64,000 nucleotides of DNA from the NCBI RefSeq assembly GCF_022814725.1, contig NZ_CP093442.1:1550001-1614000 (forward strand), given 5' to 3'. The notes beneath the pieces were generated by a model that made no database searches, was not told where the DNA came from, and was given only the letters and a program-made list of their open reading frames with translations. Numbering within the stretch: the first letter of the stretch is position 1; each line of letters begins with the position of its first letter. The stretch comes from Bdellovibrio reynosensis (GTDB taxonomy: Bacteria; Bdellovibrionota; Bdellovibrionia; Bdellovibrionales; Bdellovibrionaceae). Shown one piece after another: positions 27,101 to 35,486 of this stretch. The position numbers and the translations under genes are program-made.

Positions 27101-27948
27101 TGACTGACGGTGAAAATAAAACCTACACGATTTATATAGTTTCAGATTCCACCGGGGAAACCGCAGCGACGATGATTCGTGCGGCCCTTGTGCAGTACTC
27201 TACGAAAGAAATTAATATCATTCGTTGTAAAAACGTGCGCACAGAAGCCCAGGCAGAAGCCGTGATCGAAGAATGCTTCGAACGCCGCGGTATGCTTGCC
27301 TACACGGTTGCCAGCTCGCAGTTAAGAAATAAAATCAGAGAGATAGCATCAGGCAAAGGCATTCCCTATTTCGACTTACTGGGACCTTTATTAAACACTT
27401 TAGATACTTTCTTTGGTGAACATTCTGAAGCCCATGTCGGGGCTTTGCGTGCTGTGGATGAAAGATACTTTAAACGCATTGAAGCTATCGAATACACAGT
27501 TAAACACGACGACGGAAAAACTTTTGCAGAGCTAGATAAAGCAGACATCGTTTTAGTAGGAATTTCTAGAACCAGCAAAACTCCTCTTTCGATTTTCTTA
27601 AGTCATAAAGGCTGGAAAGTCGCCAACGTGCCGATGGTGCTTGATACTCCACTGCCCGAAGAATTATTCAAAATCGATCAGCGCCGCATTGTGGGATTGA
27701 TTATTGATATGGATTCTTTGCAGCGCATTCGCAAAAGCCGATTAGAAAAATTCGGACAGGATCCTGGTGGTGAATATGCCTCTATGGCCCACATCGCGAA
27801 AGAAATTGAATACGCCGAAAAGATCTTTAAGCAGAACCGCCGCTGGCCCGTATTTAACGTCACCGAACGTGCTCTAGAGGAAAACGCTTCAGAAATCGTG
27901 CGCATCATCGCCGCCCGATTGGGTCTTCCCGACTCTGTTATCTTTTAA
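27100..27948 (+). CDS. pyruvate phosphate dikinase/PEP synthase regulatory protein (PPSR)
   Basis: A bifunctional ADP-dependent kinase and phosphorylase that switches PEP synthase or pyruvate phosphate dikinase off and on. Family landmarks are the N-terminal YIVSDSTGETA, the P-loop-like GISRTSKTPLSIFLSHKGWK near residue 150, and the C-terminal NVTERALEENASEI. The length of 282 is normal. Whether the target is PpsA or PpdK cannot be told from here. It is the last gene of the nrdR-nusB-unknown-unknown run. Confidence 0.93.
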   Translation: MTDGENKTYTIYIVSDSTGETAATMIRAALVQYSTKEINIIRCKNVRTEAQAEAVIEECFERRGMLAYTVASSQLRNKIREIASGKGIPYFDLLGPLLNTLDTFFGEHSEAHVGALRAVDERYFKRIEAIEYTVKHDDGKTFAELDKADIVLVGISRTSKTPLSIFLSHKGWKVANVPMVLDTPLPEELFKIDQRRIVGLIIDMDSLQRIRKSRLEKFGQDPGGEYASMAHIAKEIEYAEKIFKQNRRWPVFNVTERALEENASEIVRIIAARLGLPDSVIF

Positions 27949-27982
27949 TAAAACCATCCATTTTCTTAGAATCAAATCCTTA

Positions 27983-28014
27983 ATATAAGAGCCCCATGAC
28001 CGGAGCTCTTATAT
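27983..28014. other. inverted repeat (hairpin) after the PPSR gene
   Basis: ATATAAGAGC (27983-27992) is exactly complementary to GCTCTTATAT (28005-28014) with a 12-nt loop. No T-run follows, so it is a weak terminator at best. It could also be an operator for the gene at 28082. Confidence 0.5.
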
Positions 28015-28081
28015 ATTGGCCGCCAGCCGGTTTTAAACTTGGCTTCGCCCTTGCTTTGTCCTTTCAGTAGCAGGAGGAACC

Positions 28082-28591
28082 ATGAAATTAACCGTGATCT
28101 TTTTCACCCTTGTGATTTGTTTTTCAATGCGCACGCAAGCGGCTCAGGTCGTTGGTGTCGAAAGTTGTGACAGTGTAAGCTCGGCCCACCTAGAAATGAT
28201 GGCTGAAAACTTAGATGAAAACACACTGGCCTTGGCTGTTTCTTATGCGCGCGATCAGGAAATAAACGAAAATCAATGGGCCCTTTCCCCAAGAGCTTGC
28301 GAATTTTTCGAGGTCACTGATCAACTTTTACAAGTCACTGAATATTCAACGGAAACAATTGCTATCTGTATGGCTTTAGCGCCGGAACCTGTCTTCACTA
28401 AAACAACCGCTGTCGCTTTGGTTTTAGGTAAGCTTGGATTAAGAACTTTAAAAATGGTCGTGCAACATCACAAATCGGAATGTGATGAGATTCGCCAAAG
28501 TACCCGCAACTCTGCAGAGATTAAGGTTGAGGTTGAACGCCGGGTTCAAGAAGCTATCCAACAATATATTTCAGAAAAGAAAAAGAAATAA
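28082..28591 (+). CDS. secreted protein of unknown function
   Basis: A 169-residue exported protein with a signal peptide ending near TQAAQ and AGGAGG before the ATG. It carries a few cysteines (ESCDSV, RACEFF, AICMAL, SECDEI) that may pair. The C-terminal half is a charged helix, probably a coiled coil (KVEVERRVQEAIQQYISEKK). I recognise no family. It is followed after 9 nt by a small membrane protein gene. Confidence 0.75.
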   Translation: MKLTVIFFTLVICFSMRTQAAQVVGVESCDSVSSAHLEMMAENLDENTLALAVSYARDQEINENQWALSPRACEFFEVTDQLLQVTEYSTETIAICMALAPEPVFTKTTAVALVLGKLGLRTLKMVVQHHKSECDEIRQSTRNSAEIKVEVERRVQEAIQQYISEKKKK

Positions 28592-28600
28592 GGAGTCAAT

Positions 28601-28906
28601 ATGGGTTCACTTACCGGTCTTCTTAGCGTCGTTGCTTTTCAAATCATCGTGACGTTAATTATCACATTCTATCTATGGAGATTTTGGAAAAACGCCAATA
28701 CAGTCCTGGCGATTCGATTGTTGGCGTTTGAATTTGTTCTTTATAAGCTCGCTGTGGCCTTTGAGCGATGGCTCAATACCCTGTCCCCCTATGCTTCTAT
28801 CTACGTCACAGAGATCATGGTTTTTGCACTGTTTATTACCGGAGCCTCTGTCGTGTTTCGCTGGCAACAAGAAAGAAAAGAGCATGAAGAAACGGCCAAA
28901 AGTTAA
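28601..28906 (+). CDS. small three-helix membrane protein
   Basis: A 101-residue protein with AGGAGT 5 nt before the ATG. Three hydrophobic helices lie at about residues 5-25, 37-57 and 66-86, and a basic/acidic tail (RWQQERKEHEE) follows. The family is unknown. Tight spacing to the preceding secreted protein gene suggests an operon. Confidence 0.75.
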   Translation: MGSLTGLLSVVAFQIIVTLIITFYLWRFWKNANTVLAIRLLAFEFVLYKLAVAFERWLNTLSPYASIYVTEIMVFALFITGASVVFRWQQERKEHEETAKS

Positions 28907-28948
28907 ATACTTGTGAAAAAACTACCGCGCCATTAAGGCCTATTTTTC

Positions 28949-28973
28949 GAGGGACTGACAAAGTCCCTCTTTT
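28949..28973 (+). terminator. intrinsic terminator
   Basis: GAGGGACT (28949-28956) pairs with AGTCCCTC (28962-28969), followed by TTTT. It ends the two-gene unit 28082-28906. Confidence 0.7.
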
Positions 28974-28989
28974 CGTTTAAAACCTTCCA

Positions 28990-29487
28990 ATGCTTCGTCT
29001 AATTCTTCTTTTTAGCTTTTTCATTTCAAGCTTTTCCTATGGGAATACCTGCGAACCCAGTTCCCGCTCTTGTGGGTTTTATAAATGCATGGAACAAAAG
29101 CAACCCTGCGGTAAAGATGGCTACTGGCTTCATTTCGGCGACCATTACTGCAATAAGTTTTTAGACGACCAGGCGGCATTCCCCCAAAAGACCCAAGTAT
29201 GGCTGAAAGATGTGCGCGAATGCCTGCAAACACGGGCAGAAGAATTATCCAGACAGATTTCCTGTGAACGCATGCAGGAAGAAGCTCTGGACAGCCACGT
29301 GGGCTGCTATATTGATACAGGTTTTTGTGATTTAAATTTATATGAAAGAATGAAAGTCTATTGGTACCTAAGACGGACCATGATGACATCGCATGCGTGG
29401 AAGGAAGCAGCGGCCATTCATAACCTTTGCTTCCTACGACCGGTTCAACCCAACCGCTATACTACGCAGCCTTCGTCGAAGTTTTAA
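28990..29487 (+). CDS. small exported Cys-rich protein
   Basis: A 165-residue protein with a signal peptide ending near SYGN. The mature part has ten cysteines, enough for five disulphides, starting [17 protein letters not shown]. It has no haem or zinc motif and no known family. There is no clear ribosome-binding site, and the ATG stands close to the upstream terminator. The last 26 nt overlap the end of the convergent chemoreceptor gene. Confidence 0.7.
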   Translation: MLRLILLFSFFISSFSYGNTCEPSSRSCGFYKCMEQKQPCGKDGYWLHFGDHYCNKFLDDQAAFPQKTQVWLKDVRECLQTRAEELSRQISCERMQEEALDSHVGCYIDTGFCDLNLYERMKVYWYLRRTMMTSHAWKEAAAIHNLCFLRPVQPNRYTTQPSSKF

Positions 29488-31351
29488 ATCCTCTGTTAAG
29501 GGGTACGACTTCGGCTTGTTGCCGTTGGACAGCATCGCCATACACCACAAGGTTCAATTCTTCCACGACACCGTTCATAATCTTAGCTTGGCTGTTAATT
29601 TCTTCTGCCGTCCCAGCAATCTCTTCTGACGAAGCCGCATTAGATTGCACCGCTTGATCTAACTGATTCATAGCCTTGCTGATTTGAGCAATACCAGTGC
29701 TTTGCTCTTCGCTGGCCATTGAAATCTCGTTATTAAGCTCTGAAACCTTTTTCACTGATTTAACGATCTCTTTAAGCATGTCACCAGATTTTGCAGATTT
29801 TTTAGCGCCATCTTCAATCTTCTCTACAGAATCCGTGATTAAGGTTGAAATGTCCTTCGCGGCAGAAGCGGACCTGTGCGCTAAAGAACGTACTGCTTCA
29901 GCGACTACAGCAAAGCCCTTTCCGTGGTCTCCGGCTCTTGCTGCTTCGACGGAAGCATTCAAAGCAAGAAGATTTGTTTGGAAAGCGATATCATCGATTA
30001 CGTTAATGATCTCTTCAATCTGCTTAGATGTATTGCTGATAACATTCATTGAACTAATAAGTGATTCCATCTCTTTTTCGCCATTCACCGCTAGTTCTGA
30101 AGAACTTAACGACAAAGTCGCCGCTTGCTTAGCGTTGTCAGAATTCAACTTAACCATCGAACTCATTTCTTCAAGACTTGCCACAGTTTCTTCCAAAGCA
30201 GCCGCAGATTCACTTGAAGAAGATGAAAGGGACTGTCCAGCAATGGTCAGCTGGTTGATGGCAGAGCTTACTTGTTCGCTTGAAGAATTTAATTGCGCCG
30301 ACAAAGAACTGACTGATTTAGAAATGTACTTGGCGATCAGCACAACTGCTGCGAATAAAATTAAAATCCCCGTGATGGCAATGATGATTTGAGTCCACAA
30401 CATTTCTGTTGCAGCTGCTAAAACCGTTTTAGTTGGTGTTTTAACGATCAATGCCCAAGGTTGCTCTGTATCACCCAACATCATTGGCGAAACAACATAA
30501 AGATATTCAGCGCCATCAGCGGGATCCACTCCAGAAATAACAACTTCTTTACCCGTGGAAATAGCATCTTTGAATTTCCCTGCTTCAAACGGAAAGTCCG
30601 CAGGTTTTGTGATGAGTTTTTCTTCCGGATGAGAAACGTAGTTCCCACTTGTCGTCACTAAATAGGCTTGTGACGTTTTATAAGGACGAATAGCCCCTAC
30701 TTTTTTTTGAATTTCTTTTAACGGTAAATCAACCCCCGCTGCACCCACGAACTTACCGTTCATCATTATAGGTACTGCAGCTGAAGTCATAAGAACCTGT
30801 ACTCCATCGATCGGATACAGATAAGGTTCCACCATCGTTTCTTTTAAACGCGTTTTCGGAACTAGATAGTAATCACCTTCACCTGGATTGGTGTATCCAA
30901 TTAAAGGTGTCACAGAGGCCTTGCCGCCTTCCCAGTTTGCGTAAGGAACAAATCTTCCCGTAGCATCGTGGCCGGATGAATTTGCGAATTCACCATCTTT
31001 ACCATCCCAGGCGTTTTGTTCCCAACCAGTCCATGTTCCCACTAAAAATTTATTTTTTATTAAGCTATCGCGGATAGATTCAGCCACGTGCTGACGGTTG
31101 GTGTGGCCTGATTCTTTTAAGGACTCTACTGTGTGCGCAATATTTCTGGCTACAGAAAGGCCTTTTTCAACTTCAAGACGAAGCTCGTTTGAAGATCCTC
31201 GTGCCATCGCCACTAATTTTTCAGTGGCATCATTCGTCGCCATTTGATTGCTTTGCTTGGCCATGAAGAAAGTCATGGATCCTAAGACAATCACTGCTAT
31301 GAAGATGATGGGGGTCGCAAGTTTGACCTGAATAGAATGATTTTTGCGCAT
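29462..31351 (-). CDS. methyl-accepting chemotaxis protein with dCache sensor
   Basis: A transmembrane chemoreceptor of 629 residues. I start at the ATG at 31351 because GGGA lies 8 nt upstream. One helix (about residues 10-32) is followed by a periplasmic dCache domain (about 38-275), recognisable from the [11 protein letters not shown] and [12 protein letters not shown] segments. A second helix and a short linker without an obvious HAMP come next. The signalling domain carries the conserved hairpin tip around [20 protein letters not shown]. Small-ligand binding of amino-acid or organic-acid type is likely but not shown. A LysR regulator gene lies just upstream on the same strand. Confidence 0.94.
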   Translation of the reverse strand: MRKNHSIQVKLATPIIFIAVIVLGSMTFFMAKQSNQMATNDATEKLVAMARGSSNELRLEVEKGLSVARNIAHTVESLKESGHTNRQHVAESIRDSLIKNKFLVGTWTGWEQNAWDGKDGEFANSSGHDATGRFVPYANWEGGKASVTPLIGYTNPGEGDYYLVPKTRLKETMVEPYLYPIDGVQVLMTSAAVPIMMNGKFVGAAGVDLPLKEIQKKVGAIRPYKTSQAYLVTTSGNYVSHPEEKLITKPADFPFEAGKFKDAISTGKEVVISGVDPADGAEYLYVVSPMMLGDTEQPWALIVKTPTKTVLAAATEMLWTQIIIAITGILILFAAVVLIAKYISKSVSSLSAQLNSSSEQVSSAINQLTIAGQSLSSSSSESAAALEETVASLEEMSSMVKLNSDNAKQAATLSLSSSELAVNGEKEMESLISSMNVISNTSKQIEEIINVIDDIAFQTNLLALNASVEAARAGDHGKGFAVVAEAVRSLAHRSASAAKDISTLITDSVEKIEDGAKKSAKSGDMLKEIVKSVKKVSELNNEISMASEEQSTGIAQISKAMNQLDQAVQSNAASSEEIAGTAEEINSQAKIMNGVVEELNLVVYGDAVQRQQAEVVPLNRGFKTSTKAA

Positions 31352-31410
31352 GATGAGTTCCCTTTGTCGAGCACTCATCGGAATTTCCTTTTTAGGAATT
31401 AACTGAACTT

Positions 31411-32316
31411 TTAGCCTTTCTCTTGTTGAGCCATCGTTTGATAGAAGACTTCAAGTAAAGCTCGGTTTTCAGAATTCTTTTTATAATAAAACATGAGGTC
31501 GATTTCGTAATGAAGGTCTTTGACGTAAACACGGTTTAAGCGTCCCGACCTTACTTGCTTCTTAATTGAATGGGCTGGAAGAAAACCCCAACCCAGTCCA
31601 GCTTCGATCACTCTTTTCAGCGTTCCCACATTGGCTGATTCGAAAATGGATGGGACGTTCACGCCTAAAGAATCAAGTTTTGAATTCACAGCATTGTTGA
31701 ATCCAGGGAACTCGTCAGTAAAGTTCACTAAAGAAAATGATCCAATATCCTTAAGGCTGATTTGCTGGGGCATTTTTTCTTCTTTTGATGACCCCACTAG
31801 CCACATTTCTTCTTTTACTAGAAATTTTGATTCGCAATTTTCAAGCTCAGATGCAAACTCTACTTTTACATCCGGAAGAATCAAGATGTCGTAATGACCT
31901 TTTTTGAAACTCTTGATCAGTTCATCACCACGGTCATAATCGATCTTCAACATCAAATCAGGATTGTGCCTCATAAGACGGCCCACGATGGGACTCATTA
32001 AGTGCAATCCTAAAGAGTTCAGTGTCCCAATTCGCAACTGACCTTTCATTTGATGCCCAATGGACTTAATGGCGATTTCCGCTTGTTGAGTCAAATTGAT
32101 AATTTTTTTTGCGTACTCATAAAGAACCTCCCCTTGAGGAGTCGCTTTAATCTGGCGTACGCCGCGCACTAAGAGTTCGACTCCTAGATCTTCCTCTAGA
32201 TTACGAATCTGCTGAGACACCGCAGGCTGCGTAAGATAAAGCTTATCTGCCGCTGCAGTCATACTGCCTTCGCTGATGACTGTAACAAAAGTGGTCAGCT
32301 GATAGAGGTTCTTCAC
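31411..32316 (-). CDS. LysR-family transcriptional regulator
   Basis: A 301-residue regulator. The winged helix-turn-helix is at residues about 1-60 ([19 protein letters not shown]), followed by the linker helix and a periplasmic-binding-protein-like effector domain from about residue 90. It is divergent from the exported protein gene at 32413 (97 nt apart) and upstream of the chemoreceptor; either may be a target. The effector is unknown. Confidence 0.93.
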   Translation of the reverse strand: MKNLYQLTTFVTVISEGSMTAAADKLYLTQPAVSQQIRNLEEDLGVELLVRGVRQIKATPQGEVLYEYAKKIINLTQQAEIAIKSIGHQMKGQLRIGTLNSLGLHLMSPIVGRLMRHNPDLMLKIDYDRGDELIKSFKKGHYDILILPDVKVEFASELENCESKFLVKEEMWLVGSSKEEKMPQQISLKDIGSFSLVNFTDEFPGFNNAVNSKLDSLGVNVPSIFESANVGTLKRVIEAGLGWGFLPAHSIKKQVRSGRLNRVYVKDLHYEIDLMFYYKKNSENRALLEVFYQTMAQQEKG

Positions 32317-32381
32317 GGAAAATCTCCTTTGCGCTTAGTGGAGTGCTCTAATATACTTAAATGCATTAACAACTTGTTTAC

Positions 32382-32408
32382 ACTCCGACGTCGTCGGAGT
32401 AGCGGAGT
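32382..32408 (+). promoter_or_regulatory. hairpin overlapping the ribosome-binding site
   Basis: ACTCCGACGTCGTCGGAGT (32382-32400) is a perfect hairpin. A second CGGAGT copy at 32403-32408 contains the ribosome-binding site of the gene at 32413. The left arm ACTCCG can pair with either copy, so two exclusive folds are possible, one hiding the ribosome-binding site. A related palindrome precedes the cyclase gene. Confidence 0.5.
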
Positions 32409-32412
32409 CTGC

Positions 32413-33138
32413 ATGAAGTATCGTTTGTTCGCATCACTCGCCGTTATTCTACTCAGTTTTAGCGCTCAAGCAAAAGTCTTTCGTAATGCCTATATCGCTT
32501 TTGAAATGCCAGAGTCCTGGAAATGTAATCTTGAACAGACCGAATGGGTTTGTCGTAGTGAACAAACTAAAGAATCTAAAGAAGCGATCATTATCTTAAC
32601 AGCCAAAGAAGTGGGCCCTACAGACACGTTTGCCCTTTATGAATCCCATTTAAACGCGCCAATCTCTGTGAATTTACGCGGCGGTGGGATGACCGAATCG
32701 AAAATCGTTTATAAAGCGAAAAGCGTGCAAATCAATGATCAGCCGTGGGTAGATTCATTGCACTTAGGCTCAGAAGTTCCTAACTACTTCACTCGTTACC
32801 TAGCAACCATCAAAGATAAAATTGCAATCCTTGTCACCTTTAGCGCCCACAAACAGTACTACACGAAATACAGCCAAGACTTTTTTAAAGCTGTGATGAG
32901 TCTAAGAGTCATCGCTTCTAAAAACCTTTACACCAAACCAGACCTTGGTCCTATCCGCCCCGGCTCTGAAACATTAGGAGCACCGATCAGCTCTGCAATG
33001 CCTGCGGATATGATGCAGGGTGAAGGCATGGAAGAAGGAAGCGGTAATAAAAATAAAACCATGTTGTTAATGGGTGCTTTGATCCTTGCTGCTTTAGGCG
33101 CGATCATTTATTTACGCGCTCGTAAAAAACGCAAGTAG
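32413..33138 (+). CDS. exported protein with C-terminal membrane anchor
   Basis: A 241-residue protein. The ATG at 32413 follows GGAGT and begins a signal peptide ending at SAQA. A globular domain fills residues about 20-170 (IAFEMPESWKC and KIAILVTFSAHKQYY). A low-complexity linker rich in Gly, Met and Glu (MQGEGMEEGSGNK) comes next. The protein ends with one helix (LLMGALILAALGAIIYL) and a basic tail RARKKRK. This three-part end resembles exosortase- or rhombosortase-type sorting signals. I do not recognise the globular domain. Confidence 0.82.
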   Translation: MKYRLFASLAVILLSFSAQAKVFRNAYIAFEMPESWKCNLEQTEWVCRSEQTKESKEAIIILTAKEVGPTDTFALYESHLNAPISVNLRGGGMTESKIVYKAKSVQINDQPWVDSLHLGSEVPNYFTRYLATIKDKIAILVTFSAHKQYYTKYSQDFFKAVMSLRVIASKNLYTKPDLGPIRPGSETLGAPISSAMPADMMQGEGMEEGSGNKNKTMLLMGALILAALGAIIYLRARKKRK

Positions 33139-33157
33139 ATTTCTAATAAACTAAAAA

Positions 33158-33188
33158 AGCCGTCTCTAGTTGAGACGGCTTTCTTTTT
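33158..33188. terminator. intrinsic terminator
   Basis: AGCCGTCTC (33158-33166) pairs with GAGACGGCT (33172-33180) with a 5-nt loop, followed by a T-rich run and preceded by an A-run. Confidence 0.85.
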
Positions 33189-33248
33189 GCCTTAAATTTT
33201 TACTAAGGCTTGTTCAAGACCGCCTGTGGTCATTCCGAAAAGTATGGC

Positions 33249-34064
33249 ATGGAAAAAAGACTTCGAGCCCTTCTGTCGGCATTATTTTTAGGCGCTTGTT
33301 TATTGTTGTTTCAAAACTGCAGTCAGAACAACGTAGGTTCTAATCCCAACCAGAATTTCCCAGAGTCCACGGCACTGAACTATTTTAAAACCACTCAGAA
33401 AATTGTCGTTGATGTTTATTACGAACCTGGGGCTGAACCTTTTGCCGACACCACGCTTGCAGGAATGCCTTACTGGCAAATTCTTGAAGACAATTTACAA
33501 GCCATCTTTCAGTACCGTAGCTCAATACCCGTCCTTGTAGTTCCAAAACAAATTAACGAAATGAACACGCTGCCAGCACAAAATAAAACCGACTGGCTAG
33601 GAACGGAAATCTTAGATCTTCACAGCAGAACCAACCAAGAAAGATCCACCGCCGCAGAGGCCCACTTTTCAGTATACTTTCTGAAAGGCTATTTTAATTC
33701 TGGCAGCGGACCTTCAAATGCCGTCTTAGGCGTCAGTCTTTCCGGGACACCGGTATTAGCCATTTTTAAAGATGTGATTAATTCTTCTTCTAGCTCTGCT
33801 GTCGTAAAAAAATATGTCGAGCAAAGTACACTAGTACATGAAATGGGTCACGCGTTGGGCTTTGTGAATAACGGAGTGCCTATGGCGACACATCACCAAG
33901 ACACGGCCCATGGGGCCCACACAACGAATTCTGATTGTGTGATGTATTGGATGAATGAAGGTGCAGGTGACTTAAGAAACTTCGTTCAAAAATACATCAC
34001 CTCTGGTTCCACCGTGATGTGGGGGCCAGAGGTGCTTTTAGACGCTAAAAATTATAGCGAGTGA
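33249..34064 (+). CDS. metzincin-like lipoprotein, putative zinc metalloprotease
   Basis: A 271-residue lipoprotein. I start at the ATG at 33249, giving the signal LLLFQNC with the lipid-bearing Cys; the N at -1 is atypical of general lipoboxes. Near residue 198 it has HEMGHALGFVNNG, an HExxHxxG zinc motif. The expected third ligand position holds Asn, not His or Asp. The nearby THHQDTAHGAH could supply the third ligand. A later VMYWMNEG could act as the Met-turn. Its stop touches the end of the convergent M16 gene. Peptidase activity is likely but unproven. Confidence 0.82.
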   Translation: MEKRLRALLSALFLGACLLLFQNCSQNNVGSNPNQNFPESTALNYFKTTQKIVVDVYYEPGAEPFADTTLAGMPYWQILEDNLQAIFQYRSSIPVLVVPKQINEMNTLPAQNKTDWLGTEILDLHSRTNQERSTAAEAHFSVYFLKGYFNSGSGPSNAVLGVSLSGTPVLAIFKDVINSSSSSAVVKKYVEQSTLVHEMGHALGFVNNGVPMATHHQDTAHGAHTTNSDCVMYWMNEGAGDLRNFVQKYITSGSTVMWGPEVLLDAKNYSE

Positions 34065-35483
34065 TTACTTCATTCTTTCGATTTCTGGTTTAAACTTTTC
34101 AAACTGCGCGATGATGCTTTCATCGCCATAAACTAGAACCTTTAATTTTTCTGGGTTCAAAGTTTGTTTTAAAGCGGCGTTAGATTCCTTATTCGAAATG
34201 CTGTTCACCGTTTTATTAAAGTTCAGAAGGTAATCTACGGAAATACCATAGAAATCCAAAGCTAAAAGATTATAAGCAAGTCTATCCGCTGTTTCGATGG
34301 CTCTTGGGAACTGACCGACAAGTTGATTCTTAGACGCATCCACTTCTTTATCATCCGCACCTTTTTCAACGTAATTTCTAATAACAGCCAACGCTTCTTC
34401 TAAAGTCTTTCCAGCTGTTTCATTTTTAGTGAACGTGGAAACTTCAAAACTTCCTGGCTCTTTTTTCACGTCAAAGTAGGAATAAATTGAATAAGTCAAA
34501 CCTAGATCATCCCTTACCTTTTGATTTAGGCGGCTAGCAAAGCTGCCCCCTAAAACTTCGTTTGCTAAACGCAACGTTAGGTATTCTTTATCAACTCTGG
34601 AAATCCCTATTTGACCGATACGGATTTGCGTTTGTTGCAAACCTTTTTTTACAACCAATTTAACTTTCAAACCATCGATTACCGGAGGAGCTTCAGCTTT
34701 GATAATTGGAATACTTCGTTTACCCCATTTGCTGAATTGTTCCTGCACGCGTTTTTCAAAATCCTCTTTAAAGTTTCCGACTACGGCTAAAGAAGCATTA
34801 TTCGGTCTATAGAAAGTAAGATAGTGCTTAATGATATCTTGCTTCGTGATACCTTTTAAGCCTTCAATCGTACCGTTTTCATCGCGACCATAGGGATGGT
34901 TACCAAAAAGGTATTGATCCATTTTCAAATTTGCAAAAGCAGAAGGATTATCTACTTTCTTTTGCAACGCCGCTACCATCTGTGCACGGATACGGTTGAT
35001 CTCGCCTTCTTTAAAGGCAGGATTCATAGTGACGTCAGCAAACAGATCTAAAAGAAAATCCGAAGACACATTTAAAGAATCTGCATATACAGTCGTGATG
35101 TCAGCTCCGGCACTGATATCAATGGAAGATCCTAATTGACCAAAATCATCGGCGATCTTCATGGCATCGCGACTTTGCGATCCTTGTTCTAAAAGATAAG
35201 CGGTTAATGCATTAAGGCCCGCCTGTTGAGCTGGCTCTTGCATCGTCCCAGTCTTAAGCATCATGGTTAAACTGATGCGCGGAAGACTTGTATCGCGAAT
35301 AAAAACGATTTTTAAACCGTTGTCCAAGGTCACAGTTTTATAAGGCTGTAACGTGAACGACCCGTTACCTTTAGTCACATAACCAGCTGGCGCCTTAGCC
35401 GAGTCTTTGGATCCAGTGCTAGAACAGGCCACCATGACAGAGCAGATCAGAGGAAGTGTCAGAGCTAATGATGATGCTTTCAT
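34065..35483 (-). CDS. M16-family peptidase-like lipoprotein, non-catalytic partner
   Basis: A 472-residue M16 (insulinase/pitrilysin) family protein with a lipoprotein signal (MVACSSTG). The N- and C-terminal M16 domains are recognisable (NGLKIVFIRDTSLPRISLTM and RPNNASLAVVGNF), but the HxxEH zinc motif is absent: the corresponding stretch is AGLNALTAYLLEQG. It lies 3 nt downstream of a catalytic M16 gene, the normal arrangement for a heterodimer of active and inactive subunits. Confidence 0.9.
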   Translation of the reverse strand: MKASSLALTLPLICSVMVACSSTGSKDSAKAPAGYVTKGNGSFTLQPYKTVTLDNGLKIVFIRDTSLPRISLTMMLKTGTMQEPAQQAGLNALTAYLLEQGSQSRDAMKIADDFGQLGSSIDISAGADITTVYADSLNVSSDFLLDLFADVTMNPAFKEGEINRIRAQMVAALQKKVDNPSAFANLKMDQYLFGNHPYGRDENGTIEGLKGITKQDIIKHYLTFYRPNNASLAVVGNFKEDFEKRVQEQFSKWGKRSIPIIKAEAPPVIDGLKVKLVVKKGLQQTQIRIGQIGISRVDKEYLTLRLANEVLGGSFASRLNQKVRDDLGLTYSIYSYFDVKKEPGSFEVSTFTKNETAGKTLEEALAVIRNYVEKGADDKEVDASKNQLVGQFPRAIETADRLAYNLLALDFYGISVDYLLNFNKTVNSISNKESNAALKQTLNPEKLKVLVYGDESIIAQFEKFKPEIERMK

Positions 35484-35486
35484 GGA

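Noticed and set aside
27983-28014. Rho-independent terminator after the PPSR gene
   Set aside because: The stem is good but no T-run follows, so I list it only as a hairpin.
29697-30392. 231-codon frame antisense to the chemoreceptor
   Set aside because: A Ser/Ala-rich mirror of the coiled-coil signalling domain; codon bias explains its length.
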